In this document: positions 1 to 5,838 of the stretch, one piece after another
Numbering within the stretch: the first letter of the stretch is position 1
How the letters are laid out: every line of letters begins with the position of its first letter
Assembly: GCA_021828925.1 (NCBI GenBank)
Contig: JAJZCT010000228.1
Coordinates: 1-5,978 of the forward strand
DNA: 5,978 bases
Direction of reading: 5' to 3'
Source: Planctomycetota bacterium
Lineage (GTDB): Bacteria > Planctomycetota > Phycisphaerae > WQYP01
Translations under genes and position numbers: made by a program
The notes under the pieces: model-generated
Database searches by the model: none
What the model was told of the DNA's origin: nothing
What the model saw: only the letters and a program-made list of their open reading frames with translations

Positions 1-144
1 TTTAACACACTATGAAAAAAACTTAAAGCCTGCTCTAACCATCATTTCATATTACGCGCAAGTCAATGAAAAAATTAGCCTAACCCGGCTCCGGGGAGAT
101 TTTATTGGCCCCCTGAACCGCTGCGCCGCCGCATGCGCCGCGAC

Positions 145-177
145 GGAAGTCAGGCTTCCCATCGTCTCTCGGAAGCC
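145..177. repeat. Overlapping inverted repeats (alternative hairpins)
   Basis: GGAAG (145-149) can pair with CTTCC (155-159) around a 5-nt loop. GGCTTCC (153-159) can pair instead with GGAAGCC (171-177) around an 11-nt loop. The two pairings share the same middle arm, so they exclude each other. No T-tract follows, so this is not a standard terminator, and it lies upstream of the likely transcription start. It may be a protein-binding site or chance. Confidence 0.35.
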
Positions 178-224
178 CAGCCACCCGCCGCCACAACGCC
201 AGCCGGCCTGAAAATCACCCAAAG

Positions 225-242
225 TGACGCGTCGCTGACGCG
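225..242. repeat. Direct repeat TGACGCG, 11-nt period
   Basis: TGACGCG occurs at 225-231 and again at 236-242, separated by TCGC. The 11-nt period puts both copies on about the same face of the helix. It lies upstream of the promoter at 275-304. A regulator site is an inference only. Confidence 0.3.
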
Positions 243-248
243 AAATTG

Positions 249-268
249 TCGGACACCATCGGACACCA
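249..268. repeat. Tandem 10-bp repeat TCGGACACCA x2
   Basis: Two identical, directly abutting copies of TCGGACACCA occupy 249-258 and 259-268. They end 6 nt before the TTGACA -35 box at 275. A 10-bp period matches one helical turn. That position suits an activator that contacts RNA polymerase, but no known regulator motif is recognised. Confidence 0.5.
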
Positions 269-274
269 TTGGGG

Positions 275-304
275 TTGACAGCCATCCGTCTGGTTGAATA
301 AGAT
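275..304 (+). promoter_or_regulatory. Probable sigma70-type promoter for the 349-2479 gene pair
   Basis: A perfect TTGACA -35 hexamer (275-280) is followed, after an 18-nt spacer, by TAAGAT (299-304), which matches four of six bases of the -10 consensus. Transcription would start near 311, giving a leader of about 38 nt. The gene at 349 has the Shine-Dalgarno sequence GAGGAA at 334-339, nine bases before its ATG. Confidence 0.55.
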
Positions 305-348
305 AGGCGCTGGCCAAAGCTCGGAAATTCTTCGAGGAATCATCGGCA

Positions 349-1245
349 ATGAAGCAGAAGAAAATATTCATAGGATTATCCGCAGTTGGAATCATCGTCA
401 TTATTGGTGCCGCCGTCGTTTACTTTCAGTTGGCGCGACCCTACGTAATCCTCTGGCAAAGTTATAACGCCTGTCAGCGACTGGCCAACCCCGACAATAC
501 TCATACATACCGGTCCGTGGCCGGCGTTGTCAAGGTGAAGATCACGCCGCCGAAGAAGAGCGACGCGCAGAGGCTTAGCGCCCGTCTGGCGTGGCTGAAA
601 CCGGCCACGCTCCAATTCAACGTTCAGACGTCCAAGGGAAAGATAAACGGAGTGTTTCGGAAGAATTTGTGGTTTTATCTACCGGCGGAGAAAACCGTTT
701 TCCTGGCGCGCGCCGGCTTGCCGTTGTGGAGAGGGGAAGGTGGGAATTCACCGCCGGTTTCTGTAAAGCAGACCCTTGCTGTTGCGGCGACCTCGCCCCG
801 GCGCGAATCCACCGCCATGAAAGGCCCTCCCGCGACGCGACCATTGAGGGCTTCCATTTCTCCTTTCACTATCTGGTGGGAGACAAAGGCGGTGGTGCAG
901 GGCGTACAAACCACAGGGGGAGTTCCCTGTTACGTTGTTGCGCTGCAAACCAGGGGAAAATTGCGAAAAAAGATTAAAGCCACCGCCCGGTTGTGGATCA
1001 GTCAAAAGGACCACCTGCCGCGGAAAGTGGAAATTGAGTTCGTCAAAAAGGACGGCCTCTATCATATCTCCGCAACCATCGATAATCTGGAGTTGAATCC
1101 GAATCTGAAAAAATCCGATTTTGTGTTTTTGCCACCGGCCGGAACAAAAAACCGGGTAATACCCCTCCAGCAGGTGAAGCGCTTTTTCCAGACACTGCCG
1201 CACTTTCTCAAAGACGTCGGCTGGGCGGCCAATGGCTATAAATAA
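349..1245 (+). CDS. Membrane-anchored LolA/LppX-like lipid-carrier-type protein
   Basis: This 298-residue protein opens with a short basic N-terminus and one hydrophobic segment (about residues 6-26) lacking a lipobox cysteine, so it is probably an inner-membrane anchor with the rest in the periplasm. The body alternates beta-rich stretches typical of LolA/LppX or DUF2092-type half-barrels: an early VAGVVKVKI strand, then LAWLKPATLQFNV and GVFRKNLWFYLPAEKTVFLA, and late strands LWISQKDHLPRKVEIEF and ISATIDNLELNPNLKKSDFVFLPP, with the usual 'predicted by residual slope, ends in FxPP' pattern. That assignment comes from pattern memory, not a search. Residues 134-172 form a Ser/Pro/Arg/Ala-rich insertion of low complexity. 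The start is supported by GAGGAA at 334-339. The C45 hydrolase follows 13 nt downstream, so the two are very likely co-transcribed. A role in handling a lipid-like ligand is inference. Confidence 0.6.
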   Translation: MKQKKIFIGLSAVGIIVIIGAAVVYFQLARPYVILWQSYNACQRLANPDNTHTYRSVAGVVKVKITPPKKSDAQRLSARLAWLKPATLQFNVQTSKGKINGVFRKNLWFYLPAEKTVFLARAGLPLWRGEGGNSPPVSVKQTLAVAATSPRRESTAMKGPPATRPLRASISPFTIWWETKAVVQGVQTTGGVPCYVVALQTRGKLRKKIKATARLWISQKDHLPRKVEIEFVKKDGLYHISATIDNLELNPNLKKSDFVFLPPAGTKNRVIPLQQVKRFFQTLPHFLKDVGWAANGYK

Positions 1246-1251
1246 AAGGAG
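1245..1251 (+). promoter_or_regulatory. Ribosome binding site that fixes the start at 1259
   Basis: AAAGGAG at 1245-1251 lies seven bases before ATG 1259. The in-frame ATG at 1232 is upstream of this site and inside the previous gene. Choosing 1259 also puts the twin-arginine motif at residues 5-11, as expected for a Tat signal peptide. Confidence 0.8.
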
Positions 1252-1258
1252 TCATCCC

Positions 1259-2479
1259 ATGTCCAGGGTGAATCGCCGTGATTTTGTGAAATTCATGGGT
1301 TCGACGGCGGCGGGGCTGGCCGCCGGCCAGTGGACCTCTTTTGCCGATGCGGGTGAAATCATTGCGCGCGAGGGCCGGGGATATCTCGAACGAATCAACG
1401 GGAATCTCGTTCTGCACGTGACGGGCGGCCCCCGGGAAATGGGTTGGCAACACGGGGTGCTGTTGCGTCCGCATGTGCGCGATAACGTGCACAACATACT
1501 TTATATCGCGGGCTTCGTCGCCACGGTCGCCAAAGGGGTGCCTTTTATCAAGCGGATAGAGAAAGCCTGGGGAATGCTCCATCCGCACATTCCAACGAAG
1601 TACATTACCGAGATGAACGCCCTGGCCGCGGGTGCCGGATTGCAGGCGAGGGAAATTCATTACGCTAATGTTTTCCCGGAACTGTTTCATTGCAGCGGCT
1701 TTGCACTCATGGACAAGGCGACGAAAAACGGCGAGCTGCTCCATGGCCGTCTGCTCGATTACATGACGGGCGTCGGCCTGGAAAAGAACGCCGCGGTCAT
1801 CGTATACCGACCCGATTACGGACACGCGTGGGTCAACATCGGTTACGCGGGCTTCATTGGCTCGGTCACGGCGATGAATGAAAAACATATCTCCATCGGA
1901 GAAATTGGCGGAAACAACAATGAAAATTGGAACGGAATGCCCATGGCGGAACTGGTGCGGTATGTCATGGAAAACGCGGCCACGCTGGATGAAGCCGTCG
2001 ATATTATGCGCCGTGTCCCGCACACCTGCCAGTACTACTACGTGATCAGCGACGGGAAGAGCAAGCGTGCGGTTGGCGTCTATGCCAACGCCACCCCCCG
2101 AGTGTTTCAAACCGCCGGCCCCGGGCAGTACAACCGGGAGCTTCAACCCACGCCGGTTGCGGACACCGTGATCGTTTCCTCCGGCGAACATTACAAAAAA
2201 CTGGTGGAACGGGTGAAACGAAATTACGGCCATATCGACGTCCCTGTCGCCATTGCGATGATGAAACGTCCCGTGGCCTTCGAGAGCAATCTGCAGTGTG
2301 CGCTGTTCACCCCCCGCACTCTGGATTTCTGGGCGGCCAATGCGCGCGGACGGAACCCCGCTTGCGATCAACCCTTTACCCATTACAACCTGGCCGAATT
2401 GCTGCGCCAGCGCGCCCCGCTCACGCGGATTATTCAAGATAAACGGACCAATGGTCGGCGTGGATCTCATAAGTATTGA
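1259..2479 (+). CDS. Tat-exported C45-family autoproteolytic acyltransferase/hydrolase
   Basis: From ATG 1259 the protein has 406 residues. It begins with a twin-arginine signal (NRRDFVK, residues 5-11), a weakly hydrophobic stretch and an ADA site (29-31) for cleavage, so it should be exported folded. The mature part resembles peptidase family C45 (acyl-CoA:6-APA/isopenicillin-N acyltransferase, carcinine hydrolase), an Ntn-hydrolase family. GGPREMGWQHGVLL is the usual N-terminal 'G..E.G...G' motif. HCSGFAL contains the likely nucleophile Cys145, and GRLLDY (163-168) matches the family's GRNxDW. GYAGFIGSVTAMNEKHISIGEIGG and later CQYYYVISDGK and ESNLQCALFTP are also family-like. Family members cut themselves before the Cys to give two chains, here predicted at His144/Cys145. 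They hydrolyse or transfer linear amide bonds. The substrate cannot be read from sequence. The gene follows the LolA-like gene closely, suggesting a shared envelope role. Confidence 0.8.
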   Translation: MSRVNRRDFVKFMGSTAAGLAAGQWTSFADAGEIIAREGRGYLERINGNLVLHVTGGPREMGWQHGVLLRPHVRDNVHNILYIAGFVATVAKGVPFIKRIEKAWGMLHPHIPTKYITEMNALAAGAGLQAREIHYANVFPELFHCSGFALMDKATKNGELLHGRLLDYMTGVGLEKNAAVIVYRPDYGHAWVNIGYAGFIGSVTAMNEKHISIGEIGGNNNENWNGMPMAELVRYVMENAATLDEAVDIMRRVPHTCQYYYVISDGKSKRAVGVYANATPRVFQTAGPGQYNRELQPTPVADTVIVSSGEHYKKLVERVKRNYGHIDVPVAIAMMKRPVAFESNLQCALFTPRTLDFWAANARGRNPACDQPFTHYNLAELLRQRAPLTRIIQDKRTNGRRGSHKY

Positions 2480-2542
2480 TCGTCCACCAGTATTAATCTA
2501 TGGGCCGCAGTTCCCAGCCGGCGCCATGAGCCAATATGCAGC

Positions 2543-2566
2543 ACAGCAACGGATCCCTGTTGCTGT
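2543..2566 (+). terminator. Possible hairpin terminator or 3' mRNA structure
   Basis: ACAGCAAC (2543-2550) and GTTGCTGT (2559-2566) pair perfectly over 8 bp around an 8-nt loop, 63 nt after the stop of the C45 gene. No T-tract follows (the next bases are TCCG). It may act as a Rho-associated or RNA-stabilising 3' structure rather than an intrinsic terminator. Confidence 0.35.
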
Positions 2567-2777
2567 TCCGGCTCTCGCCCCCAAGGGCTCCGCAGGTAAT
2601 ATACGTACGATTGTGGGTGATAGCTTGTAATTTAATAAAAACGTGTTAAAGTCATCACATGCGAGATCGGGATGGGTATTAATTCCTGCCCGGCAACTCC
2701 GCGGCGTTGAGAATTAGAGCGTTATTTCGGCCAATGTTTCCGGCCTGTTTTGTGTGAGTGATTGGTTTAGTTTTTTT

Positions 2778-2784
2778 AGGAAGG
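2778..2784 (+). promoter_or_regulatory. Ribosome binding site that favours the start at 2793
   Basis: AGGAAGG at 2778-2784 lies eight bases before ATG 2793. The alternative in-frame GTG at 2754 has only T-rich sequence before it. It would add 13 residues that interrupt the usual pattern, so 2793 is preferred. Confidence 0.7.
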
Positions 2785-2792
2785 TGCGTTAT

Positions 2793-3356
2793 ATGATTCT
2801 CCCATACAACTGGAAAGAGAAGCTCAAGCCATCGAATCTGCGGAACACCATAAATGAGAACTCCGCGGTGATGAGCATTATCGCGGCAGTGGTGGCTATC
2901 GTCGCTATTGCTTTTATTGTCCGGACCATGTTCCACAGTAATAATTATGGCCCCACAACCGCCTATTACTATGATACCTCTGATGGCAGCGTTCAGGTTC
3001 TGCCGCGATCCAAATATCCGCCGCTGATCGGCAAAACGGGTAAACCAACACTCGTTTGGGCGGAGTACTATTCCTGTTCATCGTGCTCAGATAAGACGCT
3101 GGCCTATCTGGAAAAATATTCGCCTCAGGCTAAAAAAGCGATGGAGCAGCTTCAAGCGCAGCAGAGCAATCCAAAGACCAAGGGCCAGCCGCCCAATTTT
3201 GCACTTATGCAAATGGCCATGGAAGGCGGCGGAATTCTCGTACGCAGCCCCAAGAAAGGCTCCAAGTGGTATCCGTTGGAATCTCCGCAAGGAATGCAGA
3301 TCGCCACGCCGCCGGCATGTTCCAGCGGCCAACTCAAAGCCTGCAATCCCAGCTAG
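2793..3356 (+). CDS. Single-span protein with CxxC motif, uncharacterised (planctomycete-type)
   Basis: The 187-residue product has a polar N-terminus and one membrane segment at about residues 25-43 (SIIAAVVAIVAIAFIV). The C-terminal domain should lie outside the cytoplasm. It starts with a tyrosine-rich YYYDTSDGSVQVLP strand and continues to YSCSSCSDK (Cys95 and Cys98), YLEKYSPQAKKAMEQL, a glycine-containing GGGILVRSPKKGSKWYPLESPQG stretch and a Cys176/Cys184 pair at the end (ACSSGQLKAC). From memory this order of motifs matches an uncharacterised family frequent in planctomycete genomes, sometimes compared with the C-terminal parts of pilin-like proteins; no function is known to me. The four cysteines could form disulfides or bind a metal. 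A GTG start at 2754 would give 200 residues. It is probably monocistronic, ending at the terminator at 3514-3553. Confidence 0.7.
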   Translation: MILPYNWKEKLKPSNLRNTINENSAVMSIIAAVVAIVAIAFIVRTMFHSNNYGPTTAYYYDTSDGSVQVLPRSKYPPLIGKTGKPTLVWAEYYSCSSCSDKTLAYLEKYSPQAKKAMEQLQAQQSNPKTKGQPPNFALMQMAMEGGGILVRSPKKGSKWYPLESPQGMQIATPPACSSGQLKACNPS

Positions 3357-3513
3357 GGAACAGTACCGAAATAATTTCCCGATTTGCACGGCAATCGAAG
3401 TCGGCACCACCGGCAGAGCCGGCGGCTATGTGAGGGAGGGTAGGTCGGATTTTGGGGAAGTTATTTGGGACCCGTTCCTAAGGCGGCACGTGGCTTACTT
3501 GACGAATATAAAT

Positions 3514-3553
3514 GCCTGCCGAGGAGACGGTTCCTCGGCAGGCTTTTTCTTTT
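3514..3553 (+). terminator. Strong intrinsic (Rho-independent) terminator
   Basis: A perfect 12-bp G+C-rich stem (GCCTGCCGAGGA, 3514-3525, with TCCTCGGCAGGC, 3532-3543) encloses a 6-nt loop GACGGT. TTTTTCTTTT follows directly at 3544-3553. This is a textbook terminator. It should end the transcript of the 2793-3356 gene and insulate the riboflavin gene. Confidence 0.93.
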
Positions 3554-3628
3554 GCCGCACTGAAATGGCGTTATGATATTGTCAATGTCATTGCCGGCGC
3601 GCAGCGAAATGCCGCCAGCCGATGCGGG

Positions 3629-3634
3629 TATAAT
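3629..3634 (+). promoter_or_regulatory. Putative -10 box for the ribBA-like gene
   Basis: TATAAT at 3629-3634 matches the -10 consensus exactly and would start RNA near 3641, only about 20 nt before ATG 3661. The leader would still include GGTGGAG (3643-3649) as Shine-Dalgarno. No good -35 box is seen 16-18 nt upstream and there is no TG extension, so an activator or another sigma factor may be involved. A second weak option (TTGCCG 3552, GATATT 3575) overlaps the terminator's T-tract. Confidence 0.45.
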
Positions 3635-3660
3635 GGAATGTCGGTGGAGATAATCTCATC

Positions 3661-4821
3661 ATGCAGTTTGCTTCAATTGAGGATGTGCTGGCGGCGTTAG
3701 AGCGCGGTGAAATGATCGTTCTGGTGGACGATGAAGATCGTGAAAACGAAGGTGATTTAGTCTGTGCCGCACAGTTTATCACGCCGGCAATTGTGAATTT
3801 TATGCTCAAAGAAGCGCGGGGAGTTTTGTGCGTTGCCATGACTACCGAGGACTGCCGACGTTTGGCCTTGTATCCGCAGGCCGCTTATAACACCGCCCCA
3901 TTAGGTACCGCCTTTACCGTATCCGTTGATGCTCATCCGCGACTGGGAATTACGACGGGCGTTTCAGCGGCGGAACGCGCGCTGACCATCCAAACGCTGA
4001 TTAATCCGAACTGCGGACCGGACGATCTCTGCCGTCCGGGACACATTAACCCCTTGAACGCCCGTCCCGGCGGCGTACTGGAGCGAGCGGGTCAAACCGA
4101 AGGATCGGTGGATCTCACGAGAATGGCTGGTCTGTATCCAGCCGGTGTGATCATTGAAATTATGTCCGAAGACGGCACCATGGCCCGGCTGCCGGAGCTT
4201 GAGAAGTTTTCCCGCAGACACGGTCTGCTGATGTGCAGCAATGCGGATATTATTCAGTACCGCCTCCGGCGCGATGCGCTGGTAAAGCGTATTGAGTCAA
4301 CGGAATTAAAGACGGCCTTCGGCACGTTTGATCTGCATGTTTATGAAACACTCAATGACCCGCTGCTGCATGTGGCTATCACCAGTGGGGGGGTGGGCAA
4401 CATTGACCCGGCCACGGGCAAGTCGATTATTCAGGGCGATCCGGTTCTGGTGCGGGTGCATTCCGAACATCTGCTGGGCGATGTTTTCGCGGCTACTTTT
4501 ACCGACAGCGGCAGCGAACTGCAGGAATCTTTACGAATCATTCAACATGCCGGTAAGGGGGCCGTCGTGTATATGCGGCAGGAGTCGCGTGGCTTGGCGC
4601 TTTTGGCTCGGGTGCGGGAAATGCGCAAGGCTGAAAAGTCTGCCAATTCCGGCGAAACTTCCAGTGGAATGGGACGACGGGATTTCGGCATCGGGGCGCA
4701 AATTCTGCGCGACTTGGGCCTGCGGGAATTAATTATTCTGACCAATCGTCCCAAGAAACTTCATGGTCTGGAGGGTTTTGACCTTACCGTCGTTGAACAG
4801 AGGCCCATCAAGCCACAATAA
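3661..4821 (+). CDS. ribBA: RibBA-like riboflavin protein: DHBP synthase fused to a degenerate GTP cyclohydrolase II domain
   Basis: The 386-residue protein has two domains. Residues 1-200 match 3,4-dihydroxy-2-butanone 4-phosphate synthase (RibB, ribulose 5-phosphate to DHBP plus formate): DDEDRENEGD at 23-32, TTGVSAAERA at 98-107, RPGHINPL at 125-132, and AGQTEGSVDL from 143. Gln145 sits where classic RibB proteins such as E. coli's have the metal-binding His of HTEA. Residues about 206-386 align along their length with GTP cyclohydrolase II (RibA): RVHSEHLLGD (266-274), RQESRG (306-311), RRDFGIGAQIL (339-349) and LTNRPKK. However the zinc cysteines of CxTGD...CDC are His270, Thr281 and Ser283, the Asp two residues before the catalytic-loop Arg340 is Gly338, and the DTVEAN stretch is missing (about five residues shorter). 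Thus RibB activity is likely, while RibA activity is doubtful. No other rib gene is next to it. The start is set by GGTGGAG at 3643-3649. Confidence 0.85.
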   Translation: MQFASIEDVLAALERGEMIVLVDDEDRENEGDLVCAAQFITPAIVNFMLKEARGVLCVAMTTEDCRRLALYPQAAYNTAPLGTAFTVSVDAHPRLGITTGVSAAERALTIQTLINPNCGPDDLCRPGHINPLNARPGGVLERAGQTEGSVDLTRMAGLYPAGVIIEIMSEDGTMARLPELEKFSRRHGLLMCSNADIIQYRLRRDALVKRIESTELKTAFGTFDLHVYETLNDPLLHVAITSGGVGNIDPATGKSIIQGDPVLVRVHSEHLLGDVFAATFTDSGSELQESLRIIQHAGKGAVVYMRQESRGLALLARVREMRKAEKSANSGETSSGMGRRDFGIGAQILRDLGLRELIILTNRPKKLHGLEGFDLTVVEQRPIKPQ

Positions 4822-4822
4822 C

Positions 4823-5692
4823 TCACTGCGGCTCTTTCGGCAGGGGCGTATGAATATGCGTTACCTGATTGCCAATGAGAATGGCATTGGATACGCGGCC
4901 GGATAGTACGGCCTTGGCATCATTCTGAATGTTCGGGGCGTACGCCGCATCCCGGCTGATTTTTTTCAGCATCCATATGACGGTTGGGTCTTTTCGTACG
5001 GGCCATAACTGGTAAATACATTGCCGTAATGCTGCCGCATCAGGGTCTTCCACCGTCGGGAGCAACCGTTCTTTAATCTGCCAGGCGGTGCCATTGTCCG
5101 CCTCGCTGTAGGCTGCGGCAATTCCGGCGACATTAGCGGCCGCACCGGGGTTTACCGCACCGAGTACGGATGTTGCAGCTGCAACATGCTGCGCCTGCGC
5201 TCCGCCGGTAAACGGGAATTCCCGAATGGCCGCAATTCCCCAATGCTCTGTGCCACCCAATGTCGGTGATGCTAATTTATTTTGCGGCACCAAGGTAAAG
5301 TGGAATTTCTCGGTTCGCACTGCAACAACGTAATGATTGCTTGCGGTATCCGATGGCGGAACAATTTTTGCCTCACTTCCCCAGTTGGCTCCAAAAAGTC
5401 CGGTGAGATATTGGTTCATATCTTCCATGGTCTGCCAGACCCGCCCGGGGTGATTCTTATGTTCCAGCCGCACGGGCCATGAAATCAGCTTAAACGCCTC
5501 TTGATCCGTTCTAGTGCGCCCGTGTGCTACTAATTTCATGTAACGGCTCAACAGGGCGTTGCGGCTGGTGGGATATTTTAGGATCGGGCTGGTCGGTGGG
5601 GTTTGAAACAACCAGAAGCCCAGACCAATAACAATCACCGCCACGATGATCAAGCCCATAACTTTTACGCCGCCGGAAGAAGAGTCAGACAT
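4823..5692 (-). CDS. Single-span membrane-anchored protein of unknown function
   Basis: This 289-residue protein has a Ser/Gly-rich N-terminus, one hydrophobic segment at about residues 10-29 (KVMGLIIVAVIVIGLGFWLF) and a soluble domain probably outside the cytoplasm. I do not recognise a family. The soluble part has a mixed alpha/beta look: SRYMKLVAHGRT, a WPVRLEHKNHPGRVWQTMEDMNQYL helix region, a strand pair near YVVAVRTEKFHFTLVPQ, then an Ala/Gly-rich stretch (about 165-195, AAATSVLGAVNPGAAANVAGIAAAYSEAD) and a C-terminal ALRQCIYQLWPVRKDPTVIWMLKKISRDA helix region. The start has GAGGG (plus-strand 5702-5706) nine bases upstream. It converges on the riboflavin gene with one base between the stop codons and diverges from the response regulator over 146 nt. 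Confidence 0.7.
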   Translation of the reverse strand: MSDSSSGGVKVMGLIIVAVIVIGLGFWLFQTPPTSPILKYPTSRNALLSRYMKLVAHGRTRTDQEAFKLISWPVRLEHKNHPGRVWQTMEDMNQYLTGLFGANWGSEAKIVPPSDTASNHYVVAVRTEKFHFTLVPQNKLASPTLGGTEHWGIAAIREFPFTGGAQAQHVAAATSVLGAVNPGAAANVAGIAAAYSEADNGTAWQIKERLLPTVEDPDAAALRQCIYQLWPVRKDPTVIWMLKKISRDAAYAPNIQNDAKAVLSGRVSNAILIGNQVTHIHTPLPKEPQ

Positions 5693-5838
5693 GGCCTAAA
5701 ACCCTCATAAACAGCAAATACATAAACCGCCTGATAAATAGTGTAACGCATTTACGCCGGGAAATGAAAACAACATTAGCGTAATCTGTTAGGCCTCTGC
5801 ACTGGAAAGCATCCGTGCCAGCGGCTATCTTTTATCAC
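5693..5838. other. Divergent intergenic region between the unknown minus-strand gene and the regulator
   Basis: These 146 nt separate two divergent starts, so promoters in both directions are expected. I cannot assign a convincing -35/-10 pair in either direction. The sequence from 5693 to about 5790 is A+T-rich compared with the genes around it. The regulator's ATG at 5839 has no clear Shine-Dalgarno. Confidence 0.5.

Larger units (their letters stand above)
1..348. other. Non-coding upstream region with short repeats and a promoter
   Basis: No convincing gene is visible here; the open frames on the minus strand (about 52-401) lack a plausible start context or recognisable protein sequence. 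The first 80 bases are A+T-rich and the remainder is G+C-rich. The region holds overlapping inverted repeats (145-177), a TGACGCG direct repeat (225-242), a tandem 10-mer (249-268) and a sigma70-like promoter (275-304). These elements crowd upstream of the gene starting at 349 and are the most likely place for its regulation. Confidence 0.6.
2480..2792. other. Intergenic region with a hairpin and A+T-rich block
   Basis: This gap of 313 nt has no convincing gene. A 34-codon frame at 2527-2631 has no Shine-Dalgarno and no recognisable product. A perfect hairpin lies at 2543-2566. From 2611 to 2652 the sequence turns A+T-rich (TTGTGG at 2611, TTTAAT at 2631, TAAAGT at 2647). This could hold a promoter for the gene at 2793, but no -35/-10 pair has good spacing. 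GGCC at 2729-2732 and 2742-2745 could form a weak stem before a T-rich stretch. Confidence 0.5.
3357..3660. other. Intergenic region: long 3' UTR, terminator and ribBA-like promoter
   Basis: There is no gene between the CxxC protein and the riboflavin gene. Positions 3357-3513 contain a short CCGGC/GCCGG stem (3410-3414 with 3418-3422) but no recognisable RNA. They look like a 3' UTR leading into the terminator at 3514-3553. Positions 3554-3660 carry the putative promoter of the next gene. I looked for an FMN riboswitch (RFN element) ahead of the riboflavin gene and found no match to its conserved core. Confidence 0.55.

Noticed and set aside
52..401. Two overlapping minus-strand frames of 77 and 83 codons
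   Set aside because: They share sequence with repeats and the promoter region, have no ribosome binding site that stands out, and encode no recognisable protein.
1232..1258. Upstream ATG at 1232 as the start of the C45 gene
   Set aside because: It overlaps the end of the previous gene, lacks a Shine-Dalgarno and would bury the twin-arginine motif further from the N-terminus. ATG 1259 has AAAGGAG at ideal spacing.
1208..2470. A 420-codon open frame on the minus strand opposite the C45 gene
   Set aside because: The translation has no recognisable domain and is the mirror of a gene with clear family motifs, a Shine-Dalgarno and a Tat signal. Long antisense frames are common in G+C-rich genes.
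2527..2631. A 34-codon plus-strand frame after the C45 gene
   Set aside because: There is no Shine-Dalgarno before the ATG, no recognisable product, and it spans the perfect hairpin at 2543-2566.
3554..3660. An FMN (RFN) riboswitch ahead of the riboflavin gene
   Set aside because: The conserved RFN core sequences are not present, and the space between the -10 box and the ATG is too short to hold one.
4328..4732. A 134-codon plus-strand frame inside the riboflavin gene
   Set aside because: It is an out-of-frame shadow of the RibA-like domain. The main frame aligns with RibA throughout, which also argues against a frameshift explaining the lost motifs.
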